Source: Pempheris klunzingeri
Lineage: Eukaryota; Chordata; Actinopteri; Acropomatiformes; Pempheridae
Reading direction: 5' to 3'
Assembly (NCBI RefSeq): GCF_042242105.1
Contig: NC_092020.1
Location: 2,159,001 to 2,223,000, forward strand
Length of the DNA: 64,000 nt
Made by a program: the position numbers and the translations under genes
Shown: piece by piece, positions 50,038 to 60,724 of the stretch
Numbering within the stretch: position 1 is the stretch's first letter
Layout of the letters: each line of letters starts with the position of its first letter
Notes under the pieces: generated by a model
The model's database searches: none
The model's input: only the letters and a program-made list of their open reading frames with translations
What the model was told of the DNA's origin: nothing

Positions 50038-50560
50038 AACAAGACGACACATATGCAGCTCATTGTTGCAGGATGCAGGAAACTGAGCTGAGCTGTGTGA
50101 GGGGATGCTGATAAAGGACTGAGTGACAGCAGCAGGAAAAATGATGGGACCTGTCGTGAACCTCAGGAAAATGCATGAACTTTCTACATGAACTGCCCAT
50201 CTCATCTGTCAGCCCTTTGAAGACTTTACTTTTAATATCCTATAGCTTTAAAGTAGCAGAGTGATCCCCCCCCACACACACACATAGTCCACCTGGGCCT
50301 GTCTCCTAGCATTGTGTCTGTGTGCTACCACCTCCTTTCATCAGTCTATTTTTGCATGTCTCTTTATACTTTGCTGGGGGCTTCCCTACAGCTCCACCTC
50401 CACACTGTCTGATTATTTGTTCCTCTCGTCTATTTTAGAACGGTTTCCGTTTTCCTAAGACTATGTCAGGAACAAACAGGAATGAATTTATATCTCTCAG
50501 GTGGTGTTTTCCTGGTTGACACGAACTCACCAACATTATATTTTAATGTTTCATGGTAAA

Positions 50561-50566
50561 ATTAAA
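50561..50566 (+). promoter_or_regulatory. Probable poly(A) signal of the BAFF-like gene
   Basis: An ATTAAA hexamer lies about 525 bases after the stop codon and 330 bases before the lrrc32 start codon. No better hexamer was seen between the two genes. The assignment is by position only. Confidence 0.4.
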
Positions 50567-50898
50567 GTAGGATAAAGAACAATTTATGAATTCTCAACTT
50601 GTATTTGCATTCAAAACTAATTTTGAAATCATGCAGCTGGAAAATTGATTACATTAAAAACTTGACCATCTTTGTCTAAAAAAAATGTTTTTATTCAAAT
50701 TAAAGGGTGCTGTGGTGTATCAGTAGTCAAGCCTTTATTGTCTAAATATAGAATTCACAATGCCTATCTGGTGTCCACAGCTGTTTTCTCTCTGCTTTTT
50801 TTTTTTATGAAGCATGGCTATAAGAGGGTGTGTGTGAGTGTGTGTATGAGCTCTGACAACAGTGGTGGTACAGCAGCAGAAACAGCAGCAGGGGGAGG

Positions 50899-53010
50899 AT
50901 GGTCAGACATATGTTCTCTCATCTTCTACTTCTCTGGTCGCTCAGCCATGACCTCTACATAACCGGACTGCCACATCATGAGCCAAAGGTAGGCTCAAGG
51001 CGATCATTTAAATGCTAATTGAAGAGTGTGATATTGCAATGCTGTAGTCCATAAAGTTGCACGTTTACTGGTTTTTGAAAACTGTTGAGGTTGTTTGATT
51101 CTGGTTTCCATGGTTGACTCTTTTATTATGATTAATGGTCCTTTCATTTCAAGGAGCAGTCCTGGAACAACCACAATCTCTATTCTGTCCCTCTGGATTT
51201 GGATGCAAGACTCAGAAGACTGGACCTGTCCAATAACTTCATCAGACAGTTGCACACACTCGCTTATCCATACTTGGAACAGCTGGACCTGAGCTCCAAC
51301 CAGCTGGATCTCATCTCCGAAGGGGCTTTTGAAAACCTGGCTCAACTTGAAGAGTTGAATTTGTCCAGAAATGCGCTGAACAACAACCTTGGCATTAACA
51401 GCAAAGCCCTCCAATCCGTCAGTAGACTGAGGACTTTGGACATATCAATGAACGGTTTGAGTTACGGTGCAGTGGAACTCTTCCTTCTAAACAAATCCTC
51501 TCTTGAGCAGCTTAAGATCACAGGTAACTCCATAACAAGGCTGTCACACAACTTGTTCAAGGAGAGTAAAGGTTTGAGGTCCATCACGATTGATGACAAT
51601 CTGATATCAGTGATAGAGCAGGGGACATTTGAACCATTGAGGCAATTAGAGATACTAAACCTGGCCAAAAATAACCTTGCACATATCTGTGATTTCAAAT
51701 TACATCAAATTAAACATCTGAATCTCAGTAGAAATTCAGTTGAGTTCTTTGTTACGCGTGAGGATGACCAGTTATACAGCCTGGAAACTCTTGACCTGAG
51801 TCACAACAAACTCCTTTATTTCCCAATTGTTCCCAAAATGAGCCGTTTGAGGTACCTTCACTTACAGAATAATATGATTGGCGCCTTAAATTCAGAGGCT
51901 ACAATGGTATCAGAGGCCAATGCTCTTTATAGTGACATTATAAAGGAGAGAACAGTCAGAAAAAATAATCTACACTCAAACTGGAGGCTGATGCCGCTGA
52001 TTTATATTGACCTGAGCTATAACCACTTCAGGTCTTTCCCTCTGGAGACTTTGAGCCTTCTCTCATCTTTACAAACTCTGAATTTCAGTCACAACTGTCT
52101 GCAAAACATCATCTGGAATGTTAGAAGTATTAATGGATCAGGATTCCGCCGGCAGCTTTTCTTTCCCTCTTTAAAATACCTTGACCTGCAGAGCAATGGA
52201 CTTGGATATATTTCCCCGCTGTTTCTCAGTGCGCTCACACAAATAGAAAAGTTAGACCTGCAAGACAATTCCATGAAACCGTGTGGCTCTCAATCAACAC
52301 AGCAAATAAATCCCAACACATCCTGTGTTGTCTTTGGGCAGTTAAGGACTCTTAAACACCTCAATCTAAAAGAAAACAACATAGAAAAGCTTCAGCCAAA
52401 CACATTTCAAAAAAACTCTTTGGTTTCTCTGAACCTCGCTAGAAATCCACATATGGTCATGCAAGTGGGTGCATTAGAAGGTGTGGAAAGGACTCTGCAG
52501 TCCTTGATTGTAAGTGAAATAAACATGACCAGCTCTGATCTATCTTTACCCTGCATGCCGCTGTTAACACAGCTGGACATATCTAACAACCGTCTAGATT
52601 TGTTGCCCAGCAGTTTAAGCTGCTCTCCTCTGAGGGAAATTAACATAAGAAATAATCATTTTGTGTCTTTAAACAATTCTTTGACTCTTGCCTTATCTGC
52701 CCACCTCAATCTCATGTACATTAGCGGAAATCATTTTAACTGTTGTGACAGTAAATGGCTGACAAGTCTACATGAGTTGAAGATAAAACTGCCCGATATC
52801 AGTGACACTGTGTGCTTTACAGGTGACAGAAACATGGCGATGACAGGGTACCTGAAAAACCCTTCAGGGCACTGTTTGTTGCACACAGAAGCACAGGAAG
52901 TTCACTTTGGACAAATATTTATAATTGGAGTATTTGTAGCTGTCATATTAACAGTGTTCATCGTGGTTACCAGGAAGGTGTGTTGCTCACGCGGGTCATT
53001 TATAGTGTAA
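50899..53010 (+). CDS. lrrc32: Leucine-rich repeat-containing 32 (GARP), latent TGF-beta tether
   Basis: Type I membrane protein that holds latent TGF-beta on the cell surface in mammals. Two coding exons: 50899-50988 and 51154-53010; 648 aa, against 662 in human GARP. Exon 1 starts at an ATG with A at -3 and G at +4 and supplies a hydrophobic leader (LLLLW). Exon 2 holds about 20 leucine-rich repeats; matches to GARP include DFKLHQIKHLNLSRNSVEFF and DLSYNHF, a GALEGVE segment, and a cysteine-bearing C-terminal cap (NCCDSKW). A membrane segment at about 617-636 is followed by a 12-residue tail beginning RKVCC. NRROS (LRRC33) is the nearest alternative, but the length, short tail and position beside eda favour GARP. 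The stop-free 1.86 kb exon makes the gene certain; the short first exon rests on splice phase and the leader. Confidence 0.92.
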
Positions 53011-53198
53011 TATCAAAAACCTATGGTCATCATTCTGTATGTTATTCTGTATGGGTTACATGAAGTAGGCAAAACAAATGCACTGAGTGAGAAACTGGAG
53101 AGCAAGCTACAGTAACTGAAGCATGATTCCTGGGAGCTTGAATCTGCAAGACCCATTTGGCTATAAACAGAGGTAAACAGTAATGGCTGCTAACAGAT

Positions 53199-53204
53199 AA
53201 TAAA
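53199..53204 (+). promoter_or_regulatory. lrrc32: Poly(A) signal of lrrc32
   Basis: A canonical AATAAA lies about 190 bases after the lrrc32 stop codon in AT-rich sequence. This gives a short 3' UTR. Confidence 0.5.
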
Positions 53205-53219
53205 AATGAATATTTAATT

Positions 53220-55980
53220 AATAAAATGCAGTAAAATCTTCCCATCTCCTCTCTGGCTTTTTCTCATGACTCCCCTGCACATTACTAGTCTGTCGAACAT
53301 GCATCACGCTGTGCAACCAGTGCAGCTAAAAATGTTGTAATTAAAATTGGCTTTATCAACTCCCAAGCTGTTTGGTGATTGTGCGTGCCAAATTCACTAA
53401 TCAGCCGGAGAAGTTTTGCCCATACTTCATTGTGAAATGTTTGTTAGCAACAAACTACAAGTTTAACCTTGGCTCATATTTTTATGACATCTGTGAAACC
53501 TTGCACAACATTCCCAGAATCTCCTGGACATTTCAATTCGACACCAATAGGAGGCCTTGCATGATTTCCTGTGTGAGCACATACGCAGTATGTTTTCTTC
53601 ATAAAAAAGCTTGTGTGACAGCGTGTATATACAAGATCCATTTGTAATATACTGTATAACATTATCTGCATCTGCCTGTGCGTTGTAATGTGTAATTTAT
53701 GTAGCTCTGACCCAGGAAGACTTGTCATCAAATACAGTGGTAAATGTGGCAACAGCTATGCTGTGCCTAATAAACATGCTGTACCTAAAAACCAGAACAT
53801 GTTGACAGTCTTTGTTTTAGAATATGAATCCCACATTTCTGTACTTGCAAAAGAAATCACTGAGCTTCAGAGACAAAGAATTTCTGTTTCTGTGAATTTC
53901 TGCTTTCAGTTGAACAAACTTGAATTCCACCAGGTCATAAAATATTGACTGGAAGGGCTACAATCTTGTGTCAGGTGCATTCTCACTCAACAAATCTCAC
54001 TCAATCTGGATCCACTACTTCTAAAGAATGTAAGACACCTCTATTAAAATGACGTTAAACTAAAAACACATGAACAAACAGATAATGAGGTGAGTGGCGA
54101 CAGATGAGTAGAAGCCTCGTGACGTGTTGCAGTGTAAAACGCATTAAAAAAATTAATTACAATCTCAACAAGTTGCTCAGGGCAGACGAGAGGAGAAGCT
54201 GGATATCCTGTTGAGCAATCCCCTCATTGTCTTCTCACTGACACATCCCTCTTCTTTAAACTGATGCAAAGTGCCATTTTGCAGCTGTCGTGCCCATAAC
54301 CACTTTGTCCACTGGGTAGAGGCAGGCCTGTGATGCCAGCATTAGCGTCAAAAGAGCCAGTGTGCCCATCAATCCAGCTCTTGAGCAATATAACTGTAGG
54401 AAATGTCTTTGTTGCCCCACCCACTAGATTTGGGTTCTAGATCAAGTAGCAGCATGACAAGTTCAAGCAAAGAGCACTGGAAGAAAAGAACACTGTGTGG
54501 ATAGTATTAGGTGTAAAACCATAGGAATGCAAGTAGCAAATTGTATTCATTCTTCGACTTGATGGTTAATGGTAGCTGGCATTTAGACATTAGCAGCAGC
54601 TTGTTTGTTAGCACATTAGAGCAGGTATTCAAAACTTGTATCAGTCTCTCCCTCCAGGCTCACTGTGTTTCCAGTAAACCCCACTGTCATCCTTTCCTAA
54701 TTAAACTCTGTGGAAATCTCTCTTAATAAGGATAACATTATCTTGCATCAGTGATATCCGCTTCCTCAAACTTAGCACAAGTCACTGGCGTTGCCATCAA
54801 TGTTGCACATATCTTGTTTCAAACAGAGTAAGACGTGTTTTGTGTTTCATCAGTTTTTCTGTAACACTTCTCTTGACAAAGTTGCTATCTGTCCATCCAG
54901 CTGTTTGTTCTGCTCTCGTTTTCTGTCTCTGTTCTATTTAGAAATATGCTTACCTGGAATTAAGGTTCTACTAGCAGCACACTCTTGGTATAAATAGCAC
55001 TGCAGTCAAGAAAGTATGCTGGCATGATCAACAGCGCAGAAATCCTCGTAACGATATTATTTACAGCACATTGACATTTCTAATTTTCCTCTTTCTCTTC
55101 AGTGGAAACAAGAGATTCGGGACATAGGAAACTTCTTTGAATTATTCAGTGCAAACTTGTATTCATAAAAGGTCTGACTTGGCAGTAGCTGTATTAAAAA
55201 TATATTAATATAAAATCAATATGGGATTGTACTGTTTTCTGTATTCAGCTTTATTGGCCAAGTATGTGTCCACATACAGGGAATTTGGCTGAACAAAGAC
55301 AGGTACAAATAAACACTAGATCTAATATAAAATCAATATGGGATTGTACTCGGTTTTCTGTATTCAGCTTTATTGGCCAAGTATGTGTCCATATACTGGG
55401 AATTTGGCTGAATAAAGACAGGTACAAATAAACACTAGATCTAATATGTAAATACAAGAGTGTAAAATGTGATCTGTTCACACACACACACACACTGTCT
55501 GGCTGATCTAGTGATCTGATTTGCTTTGTGGATTCACAATTAAATTTCATAATTAATAATCAAATATCAACAGGTCTGTCAAATTATCATTATCACAGCA
55601 TTTGATTACTTCCTGTTAGCATTAGACTGTACAGGTGATATCATGTGGTCTTTAAGAGTCATGGTTTCCTTTATGGTTTCTCTCCATCACAAGAGCTGCA
55701 CTGTGAATCTGTTTGTTTGTTCTTAATTATTCTTGGTGCAGTTTTAGCAGCTCACTGCATTCCACTGCACTCCACTGCACACACTGGATGAGGCCTCTTG
55801 TTAAAAGGTCCATTAGTCCACACTGTTCTGGAAGCAGTGGGGCTGCTGTTAAGAAATAACAATATATATAATAACTAAGATAACAGATTAGCTGAAGAAA
55901 GAGCAGCACACCTGCGAACTTTATCGTGACACCTTTCCTTCAGGTGAGGGAACTACTTGGGCCTCAAAGACCAACCTGAG
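53220..55980. other. Intergenic region between lrrc32 and the Tudor gene
   Basis: No coding exon was supportable; open frames are short and without family resemblance. The stretch is AT-rich, contains a tandem duplication at 55206-55441 and a short CA run near 55480, and becomes GC-rich from about 55940 at the next promoter. Confidence 0.6.
55206..55441. repeat. Tandem duplication, two copies of about 117/119 bp
   Basis: Copy 1 is 55206-55322 and copy 2 is 55323-55441. They are nearly identical: copy 2 carries two extra bases (a CG after TTGTACT) and a few substitutions. The unit contains TTTATTGGCCAAGTATGTG, which resembles a segment often seen dispersed in fish genomes. The family was not identified. 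Confidence 0.9.
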
Positions 55981-56240
55981 TTTCCAACATGGCGGGTCGC
56001 GGTTCCTCCTCTTAGGACGCAGCTCTCCGACGACCGCGGCGGGAAGAAGAAGCCACCAAGCAGGAGGAGAAGGTGAAGAGAAGAACTGCTGCACATCCTC
56101 CAGAGCCGGACACCTGTAGCTGCTCACGAAACGTGTCCGGAAATAGCGGCCAACCTCACGTACATTTTAGCTAGCTAGCTTAATCAGGAGGCTAATTAGC
56201 AAGCTAACGTTAGCCTCCAGCTAGCTCCTCCAGGTCGGCC
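55940..56240 (+). promoter_or_regulatory. CpG-rich promoter and 5' UTR of the Tudor gene
   Basis: A short GC-rich, CpG-containing island precedes the start codon at 56241. AACATGGCGGG at 55986-55996 matches a YY1-type element, often found at transcription starts of TATA-less promoters. Its ATG opens only an eight-codon frame. The part nearest the start codon (56165-56230) is rich in GCTAGC and GCTAAC words. Confidence 0.5.
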
Positions 56241-59200
56241 ATGACTCCTCAGCAGCAGGTCGTCCTCCGCCAACCACACCCCTCCATCATTTCACAGAAA
56301 GTGCAGTTAACTTATAGACTTTTTTTGCTGGAAAATGCGCGGAATACACTTGAACAAGAACTTCTCAACTTCACCAACAAGGTAAGTTTATGTTAATATC
56401 TGTAAAGTAATTCAGCTAGCTAGCAGGCACACAGGGGTCATAGTTGGCTTAGTTTGCTTGGTTTTAATGCACCAAAGTGCAGCTGACAGAAACATACATG
56501 TAATTAATTGTTGTAGGAGCCACACTCAATGCATATTTCCATTAAAGATTCCTAATTCTTCCAAGTAATTAATCATGTCTATGAAATGTAGGAAAAGAGT
56601 GGAAAATTTGTCAAACCAGCAATCTATAACCCAAATACATTCAATTATAGTGCAATTATAGAAAACAGGCATCTTAGAGGCATTATGTGTTGGCGGATGT
56701 TCTGGTAAATTATTAAGTTGACAAAAGCACAGCACTAATTGTTACATGTATTTTTGAATAAACCGAAATGACGTGCCTGCATTCAACAGCTTGTTTCACT
56801 TTTCCTGCAGGCCTATGAAGAGGTTCAAGGTTTCTTGAATTCGTCTTTTCCCCCCAGAGCGTTCAGTGATCTCGCAAAGGCTTTGGATACAAGATGTCAA
56901 GCCATCGACAAGCTCTCGGCTTTACTGAAGGACTTCACAGTTGGCAAGTCGGGGTTCAGTGTGCGATTTGGAAGAGATTTTTTTTTTTGTGTAACTTCCT
57001 TTAACAAAACACTCTCTCTTTATGCTTTTATCGGATTTACAGAGCCACAGGTTTGTGTCAAAAATGGAGCAAGAACAAACCAACTTCAGCCACCTAGAGA
57101 CAGAGGGGTCTTAATCACAGACGTTCTCAAGTTTGGGCCCATGTTGCAAAACTCGCTCATGGCCAGCTCCATAGCCAAAGCAGTCCAGGTCCTTGGAGCC
57201 ACAGTGTCCCTTCAGCAGTTGAAACATTTCTTCATCTCCCAGCCTGCAGCGGTCCAGACGGATAACATGATATGCAACATTTCATCCAGCTACAACAGCA
57301 CCGTTGCAAATACGAGCTTATCCTCTCACTTAAAGGCTGAAGAAACAGAACATGCTGTTGTTTTTCAGGAGAAACGCCCACCAGATGCTGTGATTTTTCC
57401 ACCTGCCATTATTCAGAGCCCCAAGATTAGCCCAGAAGGGCCACCAATACTGCTACCTCCCATGCAAGCTATACCCCCACAGATCAGTAACCCGAAACCA
57501 TTGAAAATAGCACCACTAATTAGCTGGGGATATGCGGAAGATGTCCAGGTGCAACACCAAAAACAAACATCCTCTCAGCTGCTTCACTTCCTCAGAGCAA
57601 AAGCTAAAAACATGGGTGCACTTGAGGTCACTGTCATGGAGTGGAGTAACAGTACATACACATCAAGTTCACCACAGTCGAAGTCGCCTACCATCAAAAC
57701 TCAAAGCCACCAATTCAAACATGTCGTGACAGACGATCTGATCGATGCACTAGCTCCGAAAACCTCGCGTGCAGACACTGAAAACCAAGCCCCAGTCTTC
57801 AGGGTAAAAAGAGTGGAATCAAGTGGCTCTCTGACCTACACTTGTGTGATCGCAACAAAGACGGAATTGTGGGACATTGGAGACATCTTCACAGAGGTGG
57901 CAGAGGGGGAGTCTGAAGCCAACCCCTTGGAAAACGAAGACAGCCGAAATATAATGTCTCAGGTGGCTAATTCTCATGTAAACATCCAGTGGGAAAAAAA
58001 ACCTCTGCCATGCAAAGTCCCTAAACAAGAGAGCAAATCTGCTGGTGCAGGAATGCCAGCGATCATCAGTTTGACCATTCCCAAGTTCGAGATCCGGAGG
58101 TTTGAAGAGACTGAAGTTGTGGTGTCTCATATTGCCAGCCCAGGCAACTTCTACATCCAACATGCAGACTCCATCATGAAGCTGCAGGCCCTTGTCACAG
58201 AGTAAGTTGTTCAGCATGGATTCTAATCTCTTGTCTGCTTTTTCTCAGCTTTTCTTAACCCTCGCTGATTCCCTGATCACAAAAACAGAACTTAAAGAGC
58301 CACTTATGCTTTTTGTTCATTACAGCTTTCTTTTGTAGATTTTTTTTTTTTTTCCTTTTTTTTTTTTTAATAATCCACATGTCTCTGGTTATCATTATTT
58401 TTCTCATTTGCTGCAGCTGGGAAGCCATTAGCTCATATGCCGAGCAGAACTGCATTCCAGACATTGGAACCCAAGTAATGGGTTGGTTCCCAAAGCAAGA
58501 ACAATGGTGCAGGGCTCAGGTAACGAAGATATGTGGAGTAAGTGGAGGTGGGTCCAGTTTTGTGCATTAGAATGATTTTGCAAATGAATACCTCTAGATG
58601 GTAGCAGTGTCACTTTGCTTGCATGTAGCCACTTGGCAATTACTGACTGGCTTTTTTTTTTTTTTTTTTAGCTTAACCTGCCCTGCTCTCTGTCTTTTGA
58701 ATGTCAGGTAATAATGCCACTGATGGTGCTGGGACTGAGATATCCATCAAGGTGGAGGTGAAGGGGCTGGACCACGGTGACATCGCCTGCCTGTCACTGT
58801 GGAACATCAAGGAGCTGACCCCAGAAATGGCCGTCCTACCTCTTCAGGCTTTGCAGGTCTCCCTTGCAAACGTGAGTGGTTCCCTGTTGATAATACTGAC
58901 TTCATGATTTTACCACATGAATCTCTCACAGATGAGCAATTTAAGGTTTTCATTGACAGGCATGCAGCTTGTCACTCTTGCACTGAAATAGTTAATAAAC
59001 TGCTCTACTATGAGAGTGTAGTCTCAGGTACCGTGTTGGCGTTTGTCCACATGATTAGTCACAGCTTATCTTACACAGTGATAAAGGAAATGAATTATCT
59101 CAGTTCATGGTATTTTTTTTGTCCGGTTCCTACCCCCCAGGTGACGCCTGTGAATGGGAGTGACTGGTCTGAGGAGGCAGTGGGCTGGTTCAAAGAAATG

Positions 59201-59883
59201 GTGCACAACAGGACGCTGTATGCCAGACTTTACCCACAGGGGCCCAGCGTTACAGTCGAGCTGTTTCTAGAAAAGGGAAAGCTTGGAGCCATGAGGTACT
59301 GAAGTGCACTCAATTAATTTTCAGCTGTAAATTTTGAATTTAATGTCGAAATAGCAGAGAGATGTCGTCACTAAGATGTAAACATCTAATGTTGCTTATA
59401 CCAACAAGTGTCATTTTGTTTGATTTTATCAGCTATCATTGTTCAAATGTTGTATATTGTTGAATTAAGAAGTCGTGTAGTGACTGAATGTATGCTCTAT
59501 AATAGGCAGCTGCCCAGAAACATAACTGTACAGTGGTATTACTATGTTCACTTTAGGAGGGGTGCGTCACTGTCTTTGAGACTGGCCCAGAATGGACATG
59601 CAAAACATAACAAGTTGAAGAATGTCAACCTCATGAAAAGAAGTAAGTTGAGTTTGGAAATTGTTTACCCTAAATTGTGCATCTACAGTAGGTGGCAGTA
59701 TAGCCTGTGTCCTAACCAGAGCAGTTCCCATTTTCATTCAAAGTCTTCCTCAGTGCCACCACTGTCATTTTCACGCAAAGTCTTGTGTCTTGCATTTTAG
59801 GCAATGTCCAACTTAAAATGAGAAAACAGGACTCTGACTGGGAGAAATACCTCATCTCGTGCTATACTCAAAGCAAGAAGTAA
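56241..59883 (+). CDS. Single-Tudor-domain protein of unknown identity (TDRD-like)
   Basis: Exons: 56241-56381, 56811-58201, 58417-58547, 58708-58871, 59141-59295, 59557-59642, 59801-59883; all phases close, 716 aa. Seen: residues about 485-660 form an extended Tudor fold. It contains GNFYIQ, then WFPKQEQWCRAQV, then VEVKGLDHGD, then LPLQALQVSLANV, then WSEEAVGWF and TVELFL, in the order typical of germline Tudor proteins. Tudor proteins commonly bind dimethyl-arginine on Piwi-pathway partners in germ granules. The long N-terminal half, mostly one 1.4 kb exon, has no domain I recognise; no KH, RING or LOTUS motif is evident. Exon 3 needs the donor GTGGGT at 58548, because GTAAGT at 58538 breaks the frame. 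The start is the first ATG in its exon and runs directly into a good donor. I could not match it to a named TDRD gene. Confidence 0.85.
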
Positions 59884-60430
59884 ATCAGAGAGCAGTGAAG
59901 TGTGTGGATTTGCCAACACTGAGACATTTAATAGTTCTTAAATGAAAAAAATAATTATCCACGTTTGTGTAGTTGAGTCAACATACAGTGGACTAAAAGT
60001 TCACAGTTGCATATTGACAAACTGCTGTGAGTGGCAGTACAAGGATAACTCAAGGACCTTTTAAATAAATGATAAAATATTTTGAATGTTTACGAGTTTC
60101 TATCAGCTTTCTAGTGTATTTTCATGCCTAATATTGCAGTTTGTTCAGTTAAAGCTACGTCTGGTGAACGCAAGTGTGAATCTAATGTCTTCTACAACAT
60201 CACTGGAGCTCAGGAAAGTTTCTGTTTTAGTCTTTTGTTGACATAAATTCTACTTTTAGAGCTGAACAAACTGTGACGGTCTTTAAAGCGGCAAATTAAA
60301 AGCAGTGTGAAACAAAATAATGTTTTTTTTAGAACTATAATGTATGTATGATGTATAGGGACATGGCTACCTAATGGTGGAGCATATTTTTATATTGAAT
60401 ATTCCTCCTTAAGACATAGTTCTGTATATT

Positions 60431-60456
60431 GTATATATATATATATATATATATAC
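60431..60456. repeat. (TA)n microsatellite in the Tudor gene 3' UTR
   Basis: About 13 uninterrupted TA units. Confidence 0.9.
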
Positions 60457-60718
60457 CATACTTGCTCAGTGTGTCTCAAGTAATCGTTATTATTCCAGTT
60501 CATAGATGATGCCTGTTCAGGGAGATTACCTGCCCCCTATTAAGTGACACTTGATTTGTCTGTATGCTACATACAGTAGACATTTCATTTTTCTGTATCT
60601 TTCCTATTGATAATAATTCTTATTAGAGCCATGTTTCCTTGGTTAATATTGGGTTGTTGTTTAATGGCAGGTGTATTATTTTGAATGTACAGTCTATACT
60701 GTATGTCTTTGCTTTTGT

Positions 60719-60724
60719 AATAAA
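60719..60724 (+). promoter_or_regulatory. Poly(A) signal of the Tudor gene
   Basis: An AATAAA is followed about 20 bases later by GTGTCTCTGT-type GT-rich sequence. It would end an 840-base 3' UTR that contains a (TA)n run at 60431-60456. Confidence 0.6.

Noticed and set aside
56960..57055. Hidden intron inside the large Tudor exon (T-run followed by a TTTACAG)
   Set aside because: The frame stays open across it and no good donor precedes the T-run, so it was kept as coding.
58538..58543. GTAAGT as donor of Tudor exon 3
   Set aside because: Using it puts the next exon out of frame with an early stop; the GTGGGT donor at 58548 restores the Tudor fold.
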